Shown here in pieces: positions 57,013 through 64,000 of a stretch of DNA of 64,000 nt; position 1 is the stretch's first letter, and the number at the start of each line of letters is the position of its first letter. Both the position numbers and the translations under genes were made by a program. Under the pieces are notes generated by a model, which worked only from the letters and a program-made list of their open reading frames with translations, was not told the origin of the DNA and did not search any database. The stretch is from Candidatus Roizmanbacteria bacterium (lineage in GTDB: Bacteria; Patescibacteriota; Microgenomatia; UBA1406; GWC2-37-13): positions 1-64,000 of the forward strand of contig JAAZNM010000004.1 of assembly GCA_012798265.1 (NCBI GenBank). The letters run 5' to 3'.

Positions 57013-58035
57013 ATGGTTGGTATAGTCTCTTACGGTTTTTATATTCCGAAATACAGGTTGAAGACTGAGGAAATAGCCAGAGTCTGGGGTAAAAATCCCA
57101 ACGAGATACTCAGGTCGTTGAAAGTGGTTGAAAAATCGGTTTCAAACATTGACGAAGACTCTTTAACTATGGGTTATGAATCTTCGTCAATGGCTCTGGA
57201 AGGAATCGACGTCGACCGGAAAGAAATAAAAGCCGTTTTTTTCGGATCCGAATCCCATCCGTATGCCGTCAATCCCACCTCAACTATTCTGGCTGAGTTT
57301 TTGGGAATAGAAAAAAACTACTTGGCTTATGATACCGAATTCGCTTGCAAGGCGGCTACCGGCGCTTTAATCTCCGGATTTGGTTTGATTAAATCGGGAT
57401 TTTGCGACTACGGGTTAATTACCGCCTCCGATAAAGCTACCGGTCGACCTCATGATGCCCTTGAATATACGGCCGCTTCAGGATCGGTATCGTTTTTTTT
57501 GGGCAAAAAGGATCTGATACTGGAGCTGGTTGATTGTCAGTCGTTTTCCTCCGATACCCCCGACTTTTGGCGGCGCGAGGGAATAAGGTATCCTTCCCAT
57601 GGTGGTCGGTTTACCGGAAAACCGGCGTATTTCCATCATGTGACGGAAGCTACCCGGCTTGTCCTTGAAAAAAATAATCTTGAACCGAAAGATTTTTCCC
57701 AAGTGATTTTTCATATGCCTAACGGAAAGTTCCCGGTGCAAGCAGCTTTGTCAATGGGATTTGAAAAAAAACAGATAGAAAGATCCCTGGTCATCCGCAA
57801 TCTGGGCAACTCTTATACCGCCTCAGCCTTGATGGGGTTTGTTGCCACTTTGGATACTTCAAAAAAAGACGATCTGGTTTTACTTACCTCTTATGGTTCG
57901 GGCGCCGGGTCAGACAGTTTCGTGTTCAGGGTCACAGAAAATTTAGACAAAAGACGGCGCAACTTTTCAGAAGCAAACGCAGATAAAAGTTATATCGATT
58001 ATCCCAGATACTTAAAATTTATGGACATAATATGA
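57013..58035 (+). CDS. Hydroxymethylglutaryl-CoA synthase, archaeal type
   Basis: A 340-residue condensing enzyme that joins acetyl-CoA and acetoacetyl-CoA into HMG-CoA. The catalytic Cys is C112 in EFACKAATG, with Glu in GSESHPYAVNP and the later His in YFHHVTEA. The N terminus MVGIVSYGFYIPKYRL is typical of the archaeal form, which is shorter than the eukaryotic and Gram-positive MvaS. The ATG of the thiolase gene overlaps its stop (ATGA), as in archaea where synthase, thiolase and a DUF35 protein form one channelled complex. Confidence 0.93.
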   Translation: MVGIVSYGFYIPKYRLKTEEIARVWGKNPNEILRSLKVVEKSVSNIDEDSLTMGYESSSMALEGIDVDRKEIKAVFFGSESHPYAVNPTSTILAEFLGIEKNYLAYDTEFACKAATGALISGFGLIKSGFCDYGLITASDKATGRPHDALEYTAASGSVSFFLGKKDLILELVDCQSFSSDTPDFWRREGIRYPSHGGRFTGKPAYFHHVTEATRLVLEKNNLEPKDFSQVIFHMPNGKFPVQAALSMGFEKKQIERSLVIRNLGNSYTASALMGFVATLDTSKKDDLVLLTSYGSGAGSDSFVFRVTENLDKRRRNFSEANADKSYIDYPRYLKFMDII

Positions 58036-59183
58036 GTTCTGTCATCGGCTATTACACAACGAAGTTTGGCGAACTTTGGGATAAATCGCTCTTTGATCTG
58101 GTGGAGGAGGCGATTAAAGGAGTTTTAGAGAATTCCAGATTGGAACGTCGGCAGATAGATGCGATTTTCTTTGGCAATATGCTGGCCGGAGTTCTGGAAA
58201 ACAACCTTCATAGTCCGTCAAGAATAGCGGAGATAATTGGCACCAATATCCCGATATTCCGGGTTGAAGCCGCTTGCGCTTCCGGAGGCATGGCTTTTCA
58301 TTTGGCTAATAATTATCTTAAAGCTAATCCTGGTAAAACCGTAATGGTGCTTGGCGGAGAAAAAATGACGGATTATTCGCCTGAAGAAACAACCGAGGCG
58401 TTGATGTCGGCTTCGTCAGGCGAAGAACAAGAAGCTGGTTTGACTTTTCCCGGTCTTTACGCGGTGATGGCCAATTACTATTTGGAAAAGTACGGTTACG
58501 ATGAGGAAAACCTGGCTTATATAGGATACAAGAATCATTTGCATGGCAGTCTTAACGACAGAGCCCATTTTCAAAAAAAAGTCAGCGTAGAGGATGTTTT
58601 AAAAAGCAGTTATGTCGCTTGCCCGTTGAAGGTATTGGATTGTTCGCCGATTTCAGACGGAGCCGCCGCCGTGATAATCTCGAACGACAAAAAAATCGTC
58701 GGCCGGTCGGAGAAACAGATTCAGATATTGGCTTCGGAAGTCGCGACCGATACCATTTCTTTAAAAACAAGAAAAAGCTTGGGTGAGATCTTGGCTACCA
58801 AGATAGCCGGAGATAAGGCCTTCAAAGAGAGCAAACTAAATAGGAAAAAAATCAATGTTGCCGAGTTGCACGACTGTTTTTCGATCGCCGAGATCCTGGC
58901 GATGGAGGATCTGGGTTTTTGGGAGAAGGGTGAGGGTGGCCGTGTTGTCAAGACCCTCGTTTCACTATATGACAGCGGGTCAGGTTTGGCCGTCAATACC
59001 TCCGGCGGATTAAAGGCGGCCGGTCATCCGGTCGGAGCAACCGGCATAAAACAGATCGGCGAAATTTTTTTGCAGTTGACCGGACAGGCGGGTAGAAGGC
59101 AAGTAAAGAAAGCCCGCTGCGGATTGACCCAGAATGTCGGCGGATCAGGCGGTACGGCCGTCGTAAGTATATTTGCTGTTTAA
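58032..59183 (+). CDS. Acetyl-CoA acetyltransferase (archaeal-type thiolase)
   Basis: A 383-residue thiolase that condenses two acetyl-CoA to acetoacetyl-CoA. The nucleophile is C82 in VEAACASGGMAF, the His is in GHPVGATG and the second Cys in KKARCGLTQNVGGSGG. It is coupled by ATGA to HMG-CoA synthase and is followed by a DUF35 gene after 46 nt, the same trio that forms a thiolase-HMGCS-DUF35 channelling complex in archaea. It lacks the extra features of fatty-acid degradative thiolases. A short AT-rich repeat-like spacer (59184-59229) follows. Confidence 0.93.
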   Translation: MSSVIGYYTTKFGELWDKSLFDLVEEAIKGVLENSRLERRQIDAIFFGNMLAGVLENNLHSPSRIAEIIGTNIPIFRVEAACASGGMAFHLANNYLKANPGKTVMVLGGEKMTDYSPEETTEALMSASSGEEQEAGLTFPGLYAVMANYYLEKYGYDEENLAYIGYKNHLHGSLNDRAHFQKKVSVEDVLKSSYVACPLKVLDCSPISDGAAAVIISNDKKIVGRSEKQIQILASEVATDTISLKTRKSLGEILATKIAGDKAFKESKLNRKKINVAELHDCFSIAEILAMEDLGFWEKGEGGRVVKTLVSLYDSGSGLAVNTSGGLKAAGHPVGATGIKQIGEIFLQLTGQAGRRQVKKARCGLTQNVGGSGGTAVVSIFAV

Positions 59184-59229
59184 AATTACAAATCACAAAC
59201 ATCAATTTTAAGTTTTGAGTTTTTTATAT
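59184..59229. repeat. AT-rich low-complexity spacer
   Basis: TTACAAATCACAAACATC followed by TTTTAAGTTTTGAGTTTT resembles, partly in inverted form, the repeat at 25800-25860. It sits between the thiolase and DUF35 genes and contains nothing else. Confidence 0.4.
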
Positions 59230-59529
59230 ATGTTAAGTCCGGTGAAAATTTGGCGAAGACAAAAAGAAATACGTCTAATTTTAGGTAAAAAGGGAAAGAT
59301 TATCTCTTGGACGAAGATCCTTACTCCGCCGCCCGACTTCAAAAAATACGCTCCTTATGCCGTAGTTTTGGTAGATTTTGGTGATGGGACCAAGGCTTTT
59401 GGTCAGTTGGTGGACTATGAAGATCGCGATCTTGCAACTGGGAAAAAAGTAAAGGCTGTTTTGCGCAAAATCAGAGATTCTTACAGCGAAGGGGTGATCG
59501 CATACGGCATTAAGTTTAGACCAATATGA
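59230..59529 (+). CDS. DUF35-type OB-fold protein lacking the zinc ribbon
   Basis: A 99-residue OB-fold protein matching the C-terminal half of DUF35 proteins: KIWRRQKE at the start, then GKGKIISWTKI-like strands (KKGKIISWTKILTPPPDF), PYAVVLVDFGDG and GKKVKAVLRKI, ending in YGIKFRP. In archaeal homologues a Cx2C...Cx2C zinc ribbon lies between the KIWR opening and the OB strands; here that segment is missing and no Cys is present in the protein. DUF35 scaffolds hold thiolase and HMG-CoA synthase together. Neighbour order supports that role. The start at 59230 matches the domain boundary; a longer frame adds 5 residues only. Confidence 0.88.
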   Translation: MLSPVKIWRRQKEIRLILGKKGKIISWTKILTPPPDFKKYAPYAVVLVDFGDGTKAFGQLVDYEDRDLATGKKVKAVLRKIRDSYSEGVIAYGIKFRPI

Positions 59530-60461
59530 AAGTTGTTTTTTCCGCTCCGGCCAAGGTAATAGTTTCCGGCGAACATGCGGTTGTTTACGGCAAACCGGCT
59601 TTGGTATCGGCTATAGATCTTAGGTTGGTTTTCTCTCTTTGGAATAAAGAAAACTCAGTCAAAGACGAAAATGTACTTTTCATCTCCAAAACAGTCAAAC
59701 GTTTTTTGACGGCTCAAAAAATAAAGTTCGAAGACAAGCCGTTTGACTTTTCGGTCGTATCGGACATTCCGGTTGGCCGTCATCTTGGTTCGTCGGCCGC
59801 CTTTTCGGTTGCCGGGACAGCCGCATTTTTGAAGTTCCTGTCGGGAAAGAACTTCCCTAAAGGAACAATCAACGATCTGTCCTATGAAGTAGAAAAAAGA
59901 TTTCATCTTAACCCGTCCGGAGTGGATAACAGTACCGTTTGTTTTGGAGGGCTGATCTATTACCGTAAAGAGTTTGAGTTCCTTAAAAGCATATCTTCCC
60001 TTAGGTATAAGGTTCCAAACGATATCGAGCGCAACCTATTTTTGATCGATACCGGCCAACCCGAAGAAACGACCGGCGAGATGGTCGGTTTGGTCAACCG
60101 CTTTTACAGCAAAAACAGAAAAAAAACCGACGCCATCCTGGATCGGATTGAGAAATGTACCCAAAAGATTACCCTTTCCCTTACTGAAGGTAATCGGGCT
60201 TCGTTTATGTCCGGCATCGTTGAAAATCAGGCGCTTCTTGAGAGTTTGGGTGTGGTGTCGGAATCAGCCAAAGGTACACTTGTCAACCTGTCTCGATTTG
60301 GTGTCGGTAAAGTTACCGGCGGCGGAGGCAAGCGGGCGGGATCAGGGTTTATAATATTCTTTAGCGAAGATAGGGGGAAATTGACGGCTTATTTGAAGGA
60401 ACGAAGGATTGCTTATTATCATTTCCGTCAGGATTTTAAAGGATTATATGAAGAAAGTTAA
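59526..60461 (+). CDS. mvk: Mevalonate kinase
   Basis: A 311-residue GHMP kinase that phosphorylates mevalonate. Motif 1 is APAKVIVSGEHAVVYGKPAL, given in part as GEHAVVYGKPAL; motif 2 is PVGRHLGSSAAFSVA; the substrate loop NPSGVDNSTVCFGG is the PSGxDN form typical of mevalonate kinase; motif 3 is KVTGGGGKRAGSG. The ATG overlaps the DUF35 stop (ATGA). A second GHMP kinase follows, overlapping by 14 nt. The first Asp-like catalytic residue lies in the PSGVD segment. Assignment to mevalonate rather than phosphomevalonate kinase rests on this loop. Confidence 0.87.
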   Translation: MKVVFSAPAKVIVSGEHAVVYGKPALVSAIDLRLVFSLWNKENSVKDENVLFISKTVKRFLTAQKIKFEDKPFDFSVVSDIPVGRHLGSSAAFSVAGTAAFLKFLSGKNFPKGTINDLSYEVEKRFHLNPSGVDNSTVCFGGLIYYRKEFEFLKSISSLRYKVPNDIERNLFLIDTGQPEETTGEMVGLVNRFYSKNRKKTDAILDRIEKCTQKITLSLTEGNRASFMSGIVENQALLESLGVVSESAKGTLVNLSRFGVGKVTGGGGKRAGSGFIIFFSEDRGKLTAYLKERRIAYYHFRQDFKGLYEES

Positions 60462-61371
60462 AGTATCGGCTCCAGGTAAGCTGATGATCATGGGAGAACA
60501 TGCGGTCGTTTATGGTCATCCTTGTTTGGTGACGGCCGTAGACAAAAGACTTTATGTCGAGATGGAACTGTCGAACCAATTAAAAGACGAGATCATCACT
60601 CCCCAGGTAAAGGAAAGCCGTTTTGTGCTGGAGACGATTGCCTATTTTAAGCAGAAGTTTAATATAAAGAACAACGTCAGAATCGTCACAAAGGGAGATT
60701 TTTCCCATCAGGTCGGTTTGGGTTCGTCTTCGGCGGTAACGGTCGCTACCTTTAAAGCCATGTCATTGCTTTTTAATCTCAACCTGTCACCAAAGGAGAT
60801 CTTTGAGATGAGTTATAGGGTAACTCTCCTTATCCAGGGAGTTGGGTCGGGATTTGATATCGCCGCGGCCACATTTGGGAATACCCTGTATTTTGTGAGG
60901 GGCGGAAAAGAGACGGAAAATTTACCGGTAAAGGAACTACCACTTATAGTCGGTTATTCCGGCGTAAAAGCCGATACCCCTTTTTACATAAGAAAGGTTG
61001 CTGAGGATTTTAAAAACAGAAGGGGAGATATGGAGCGTGTTTTTGCGGATATTCATCGATTGGTGGTTGATGCCAAACGGGCATTTTTCGATGACGATCT
61101 TAGAGAGGCCGGTATTCTGATGACCAAAAACCATGCTCTCCTTAAGGAGCTGGGAGTAAGTACGGATAAACTTGATAGGATGGTATCTGCCGCCGTCAAA
61201 GCCGGTGCTTATGGGGCCAAGTTGTCGGGTGCCGGCGGAGGAGACTGCATGATCGCTTTGGTTAATCGTCTTAACAGGGAAAAAGTAATCGAAGCTATAG
61301 ATAAAGTTGGGGGAGAGATAATCAACGTTAATGTTAATGTAGAAGGGGTAAAAGTTGAAAAAACATTATGA
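60448..61371 (+). CDS. Second GHMP kinase, probably phosphomevalonate kinase
   Basis: A 307-residue kinase paralogous to its neighbour. Motif 1 is APGKLMIMGEHAVVYGHP, motif 2 VGLGSSSAVTVATF, and motif 3 KLSGAGGGDCM. The substrate loop reads GVGSGFDIAAATFGNTLYF, with SGFD in place of PSGVDN, as in phosphomevalonate kinases of the ERG8/MvaK2 type, whereas the C-terminal part looks more like mevalonate kinase. The pathway needs both kinases, and this is the only other candidate, so phosphomevalonate kinase is favoured. The start overlaps the first kinase by 14 nt and its stop overlaps the decarboxylase ATG (ATGA). Confidence 0.7.
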   Translation: MKKVKVSAPGKLMIMGEHAVVYGHPCLVTAVDKRLYVEMELSNQLKDEIITPQVKESRFVLETIAYFKQKFNIKNNVRIVTKGDFSHQVGLGSSSAVTVATFKAMSLLFNLNLSPKEIFEMSYRVTLLIQGVGSGFDIAAATFGNTLYFVRGGKETENLPVKELPLIVGYSGVKADTPFYIRKVAEDFKNRRGDMERVFADIHRLVVDAKRAFFDDDLREAGILMTKNHALLKELGVSTDKLDRMVSAAVKAGAYGAKLSGAGGGDCMIALVNRLNREKVIEAIDKVGGEIINVNVNVEGVKVEKTL

Positions 61372-62348
61372 AAACGACCGTAATGGCTCCGTCCAATATC
61401 GCTTTTATAAAATACTGGGGAAAAAAGGACGACCGGTTGCGTTTGCCGACCAACGGCAGTGTTTCGGTTAACCTCAGTAATCTGTCTACCACAACTACCG
61501 TCGAGTTCGTCCGCCACTTGAGAACCGATCAAATTGAGGTAAACGGAGTTGCGGTTGACGATATGAATAGTCGTATCGGCAAGCACTTAGACCGGATAAG
61601 ACAACTGTTTAAGACCGATCTTCGGGCTAAAGTGGTCAGCAAAAACAACTTCCCAACGGCCTCAGGTCTGGCTTCGTCGGCATCAGGCTTTGCCGCTTTG
61701 ACCTTGGCGGCCGTCAAATCGATCGGTCTTGACCTGTCGGAAAGACAGATATCGTCCTTGGCCCGTCAAGGGTCAGGCTCGGCCTGTCGATCCATACCCG
61801 ACGGATTTGTCGAATGGAGAGAGGGTAATGACGATAGTTCATCTTATGCTGAGTCTATTTTTCCAGCCGGACATTGGGATTTGAGTATCGTCGTCTGTCT
61901 TTTTTCCGATTCTCCAAAAAAAACCCTGACTACCGCCGGTCAAAACTTAGCTTTTACCAGCCCCTTTTTTCTTACCCGCCTTAAAAAAATCAACGATAAA
62001 ATATTTACCATAAAAAAACTTATTGAAAAACGGAGTTTCGACGAGTTTGGACAACTGATTGAACACGAGGCTTTAGAACTTCATGCAATTATGTTAACCT
62101 CGACTCCACCTCTTATTTATTGGTCTCCGGAAACAGTCAAACTGATGAAATTAATACAGGAATTGCGTGAGGATAAAGGTGTGCCGGTTTACTTCACTAT
62201 TGACGCCGGTGCCCATATGCATCTTATTTGCGAAACCGGCAGTTTGAAAAAGGTCATTTCTTTTTTGGGCAGACAAGATTTTATCAAACAGACAATAATC
62301 AATAAGCCTTTTTCAGGGGCAAGGGTAATTAATCAGCACCTGTTCTGA
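61368..62348 (+). CDS. mvaD: Diphosphomevalonate decarboxylase
   Basis: A 326-residue GHMP-type enzyme that converts diphosphomevalonate to isopentenyl diphosphate. It has APSNIAFIKYWGKKD and LPTNGSVSVNL near the N terminus, NFPTASGLASSASGFAAL as the ATP loop, GSGSACRSI with the catalytic region, and the C-terminal TIDAGAHMHLI. All are hallmarks of the classical (eukaryotic-type) route and not of the archaeal phosphomevalonate decarboxylase or bisphosphomevalonate routes. It overlaps the kinase stop by ATGA and ends the operon, just 3 nt from the convergent pilin-like genes. Confidence 0.95.
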   Translation: MKTTVMAPSNIAFIKYWGKKDDRLRLPTNGSVSVNLSNLSTTTTVEFVRHLRTDQIEVNGVAVDDMNSRIGKHLDRIRQLFKTDLRAKVVSKNNFPTASGLASSASGFAALTLAAVKSIGLDLSERQISSLARQGSGSACRSIPDGFVEWREGNDDSSSYAESIFPAGHWDLSIVVCLFSDSPKKTLTTAGQNLAFTSPFFLTRLKKINDKIFTIKKLIEKRSFDEFGQLIEHEALELHAIMLTSTPPLIYWSPETVKLMKLIQELREDKGVPVYFTIDAGAHMHLICETGSLKKVISFLGRQDFIKQTIINKPFSGARVINQHLF

Positions 62349-62351
62349 CTT

Positions 62352-62690
62352 TTAGAGGTGGGGAAGTGTGATTTCCCAGCCGCCAGAGGTACGTTTAAAC
62401 AATCCTAAAATATCAACTCCGATTACCTCAAACACGACAATAACCACAACCACGACCAGTATTCCAATGACGGCATTGGTGATCTTGGTTTGAGCCTTAA
62501 GAAGTTTGTCTTTTTCTCCGCCTGAGGCAATCCAATCCCAGGCTCCCCATAGACCGTAAATAAGCACTGACATAAAAGCGACGATCATGAACAGTTTGAT
62601 ACCGGTGCCGGCCAGCGTTCCGAAAGCCGTCTGCGGATCGCTAGGGATAGAACTTACCGGAGGACTGATTGAACCAAATATTTGATCCAT
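62352..62690 (-). CDS. T4SS pilin-like small membrane protein B
   Basis: A 112-residue protein with an N-terminal Pro/Ser segment and two TM helices (about residues 31-52 and 69-92) separated by a polar loop with ASGGEKDKLLKAQTKI. This two-helix hairpin with a G-E/D-x-x-K-loop is the pattern of VirB2/TrbC-like T4SS pilin proteins common in CPR genomes. Its start lies 4 nt after the stop of a sister gene. It may be a pilin-like or membrane scaffold subunit; the class is only a structural resemblance. Confidence 0.7.
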   Translation of the reverse strand: MDQIFGSISPPVSSIPSDPQTAFGTLAGTGIKLFMIVAFMSVLIYGLWGAWDWIASGGEKDKLLKAQTKITNAVIGILVVVVVIVVFEVIGVDILGLFKRTSGGWEITLPHL

Positions 62691-62694
62691 ATGA

Positions 62695-62997
62695 TTATTG
62701 TAATATTTGCACGCCAATTATGTAACCGATTACCCTGACTAGCACAAAACTAACAAGAACAATTACAAGGCCGATTATGGCTGATGTGAAAACCGCCTGG
62801 GCCTTTTTCATGTTTTCCGCGCTGTCGCCGGCCGTAATCCACTGATAAGCCCCCAGAAGGAGCATAGCCAGGAAGATGACCGCTGCTCCGGTCATAAGAA
62901 GCGGGAGAATTACATTAAGAATGGTGGCGAAGTTGGCTATTTTTGCCGGACCGAAGGTTGATTCATTTATGACAACTTCCGCATGGACTACATTCAT
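62695..62997 (-). CDS. T4SS pilin-like small membrane protein A
   Basis: A 100-residue protein with two TM helices (about residues 25-50 and 71-95) and a loop AGDSAENMKKAQAVF between them, strikingly parallel to the next protein downstream (SGGEKDKLLKAQTKI). The pair is likely an old duplication. Sequence style matches VirB2/TrbC-like pilin subunits. A TATAAT box on the minus strand precedes the ATG by 11 nt. Sits opposite UppS, whose promoter lies in the same gap. Confidence 0.7.
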   Translation of the reverse strand: MNVVHAEVVINESTFGPAKIANFATILNVILPLLMTGAAVIFLAMLLLGAYQWITAGDSAENMKKAQAVFTSAIIGLVIVLVSFVLVRVIGYIIGVQILQ

Positions 62998-63063
62998 AGC
63001 AAAAGTTTATTATAAATGATTTTTCTAGTCAAGGAGACTATATATAATATAGTTAAATATAAA

Positions 63064-63093
63064 GCCTCTGCGACCTCGCAGGTCGCCGGAGGC
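63064..63093 (+). other. Long GC-rich hairpin in the uppS leader
   Basis: GCCTC, T, GCGACCT (63064-63076), a 3-nt loop, AGGTCGC, CG and GAGGC (63080-63093) form a nearly perfect 12-bp stem in otherwise AT-rich DNA. No T-run follows, so it is not a standard terminator. It lies between the TATAAT box (63043-63048) and the ATG at 63109, so it would be in the mRNA leader and could limit or regulate translation, or be a mobile palindrome. Confidence 0.5.
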
Positions 63094-63108
63094 CAAATAA
63101 GAACAGTC

Positions 63109-63789
63109 ATGAATAACATACCTCAACATGTCGCCCTTATTCCCGACGGTAACCGACGTTGGGCAAAAAGACGAGGTTTGCCGGCCATGATTGGTCATCG
63201 CCAAGCCTCGGAGACCACTCTTCCTAAGCTGGTAGATCAGGCGGCGGAGTCGGGAATAAAGTATTTTACTTTTTGGGCGCTTTCAACCGATAACTTTGTA
63301 AAAAGGGATAAGGAAGAATTGAATAACTTACTTCATTTAATCGAGGTATTCGTAAAAACCAGATTGGCTGATTTTCAGAAAAAAAAATACAGATTATTGA
63401 CGATAGGCGATCTTTCAAAACTGCCCGAGTCGGTCAGAAACAGTATAGACCACGCCCGGCAAGCTACTTGCGGGAATAACGGCATGGTGCTAATCCTGGC
63501 AATAAATTACGGAGGTCAAGACGAAATAATAAGGGCTATAAACAAATTGGATAAAAATAAGACGGTTGACAAACAATCTTTTTCCCGGATTTTGGATACC
63601 GGCGATATTCCCAACCCCGATTTGATTATCAGGACCGGTGGGGAAAACCGATTGTCCGGTTTCTTACTTTGGCAGAGCGAATACAGCGAACTGTATTTTT
63701 CCGACAGATATTTTCCCGACTTCAACCAGTCGGATTTCGAACTGAGTCTTAAAGAATACAGCGAAAGGCAAAGACGATTCGGCAAATAG
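63109..63789 (+). CDS. uppS: Isoprenyl transferase (undecaprenyl diphosphate synthase)
   Basis: A 226-residue cis-prenyltransferase that extends farnesyl diphosphate with IPP to the long carrier of cell-wall synthesis. Motifs: HVALIPDGNRRWAKRRGL with the catalytic Asp, TFWALSTDNF, AINYGGQDEI, and PDLIIRTGGENRLSGFLLWQ with SEYSELYF, which matches the substrate and IPP-binding end. Length is a little short but complete. The ATG at 63109 starts a sequence matching the family (MNNIPQHVALIPDGN). It uses the products of the mevalonate operon just upstream. The leader carries a stable hairpin. Confidence 0.93.
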   Translation: MNNIPQHVALIPDGNRRWAKRRGLPAMIGHRQASETTLPKLVDQAAESGIKYFTFWALSTDNFVKRDKEELNNLLHLIEVFVKTRLADFQKKKYRLLTIGDLSKLPESVRNSIDHARQATCGNNGMVLILAINYGGQDEIIRAINKLDKNKTVDKQSFSRILDTGDIPNPDLIIRTGGENRLSGFLLWQSEYSELYFSDRYFPDFNQSDFELSLKEYSERQRRFGK

Positions 63790-63822
63790 GAAAAAGAAAA
63801 CTTTGTTATAATAGTTTTTGCC

Positions 63823-64000
63823 ATGTTTACTCCCCAATACAGCATCACTAATAAGATTCTAAACAACATATCAAAAATAGAAGCAGCCGAAGAAATTATT
63901 AAACATTCGCCCCTTTTACCTCTCTGGGAAAAGCAGTTCAAAGAAGATGCTATCGTCAGGTCGGTCTATCACGGGACCCATATCGAAGGTAACCAGCTGA
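63823..64000 (+). CDS. Fic-family-like protein, N-terminal fragment (runs off the window)
   Basis: Only the first 59 codons are present. They include a helical start (ILNNISKIEAAEEIIKHS), then LPLWEKQF and SVYHGTHIEGNQL, which is the inhibitory-helix-like SxxIEGN motif that precedes the Fic domain in AMP-transferring proteins. The catalytic HPFxxGN motif would lie beyond the window, so it cannot be checked. A TATAAT box (63807-63812) lies 10 nt before the ATG. Family assignment is tentative. Confidence 0.65.
   Translation, partial: MFTPQYSITNKILNNISKIEAAEEIIKHSPLLPLWEKQFKEDAIVRSVYHGTHIEGNQL

Noticed and set aside
1-64000. Alternative genetic code with UGA as glycine
   Set aside because: TGA is used as the stop in many coupled overlaps (ATGA) with correct protein ends, so the standard bacterial code applies.
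1-64000. CRISPR array or intact insertion sequence
   Set aside because: No regularly spaced repeats and no full transposase frame with terminal inverted repeats were seen.

Overview
The window reads as a compact, AT-rich bacterial chromosome segment that most resembles a Candidate Phyla Radiation (Patescibacteria, probably Microgenomates-like) genome. The pointers are very short intergenic gaps, heavy use of ATGA/TAATG stop-start overlaps, TGA used as a normal stop (so not the recoded Gracilibacteria/SR1 code), many single-TM proteins with Pro/Ser/Thr linkers, DUF2079 and T4SS-pilin-like membrane proteins, and many genes whose only upstream signal is a TATAAT-like -10 box 6-12 nt before the start codon (leaderless style). 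Taxonomy is inferred from gene content only.

Layout. 1-3.6 kb: accessory segment flanked by two diverged 61-nt direct repeats, holding a hypothetical protein, the stumps of a serine recombinase and of an S24/LexA-like peptidase meeting at about 1140, and a YcaO enzyme translationally coupled to a 42-residue Pro-rich peptide (candidate RiPP locus). 3.8-9.9 kb: CIRCE-regulated small heat-shock protein, small membrane proteins, a GIY-YIG protein, a SurA-N-like protein, and a polyprenyl synthase / radical SAM / UbiA cluster. 10-18.5 kb: DUF2079, S66 peptidase, cytochrome b5 pair, DegV, GDPD, a structured-RNA-like region with a small Cys protein, a VTT/DedA-like protein and MetG. 18.5-22.8 kb: a tightly coupled operon of a SPASM protein without the radical SAM cysteines, two radical SAM/SPASM enzymes, a PqqD-like recognition protein, a 34-residue candidate precursor and a PP-loop ATPase, a probable undescribed RiPP system. 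22.7-35.2 kb: MFS, FolC, a two-component system with a MacAB-like exporter, a DrrAB-like exporter and a P-type ATPase. 35.2-50.7 kb: SdpR-SdpI with a palindromic operator, surface proteins, a lysozyme-like protein, Ca2+ antiporter, ferredoxin, AlkD, HNH, threonine-to-glycine pathway, triple zinc-ribbon protein, TypA, acyltransferase and DUF2130. 50.8 kb: a lone 5S rRNA with its own promoter. 51-55.8 kb: membrane proteins and an ECF sigma factor. 55.9-62.3 kb: a mevalonate operon (HMG-CoA reductase, HMG-CoA synthase, thiolase, DUF35, two GHMP kinases, diphosphomevalonate decarboxylase). 62.3-64 kb: pilin-like proteins, UppS and the start of a Fic-like protein.

How they work together. The mevalonate operon would turn acetyl-CoA into IPP, which UppS and the polyprenyl synthase at 6.7 kb would extend; UbiA and the neighbouring radical SAM protein suggest a prenylated product whose identity is unknown. 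Threonine dehydrogenase plus KBL-type enzyme can supply acetyl-CoA and glycine. Peptide-related functions recur: two candidate RiPP loci, an MccF-like peptidase, an SdpI-like immunity protein and two ABC exporters, consistent with small-peptide antagonism or signalling. All functions are assigned by reading motifs by eye; no database search was run.
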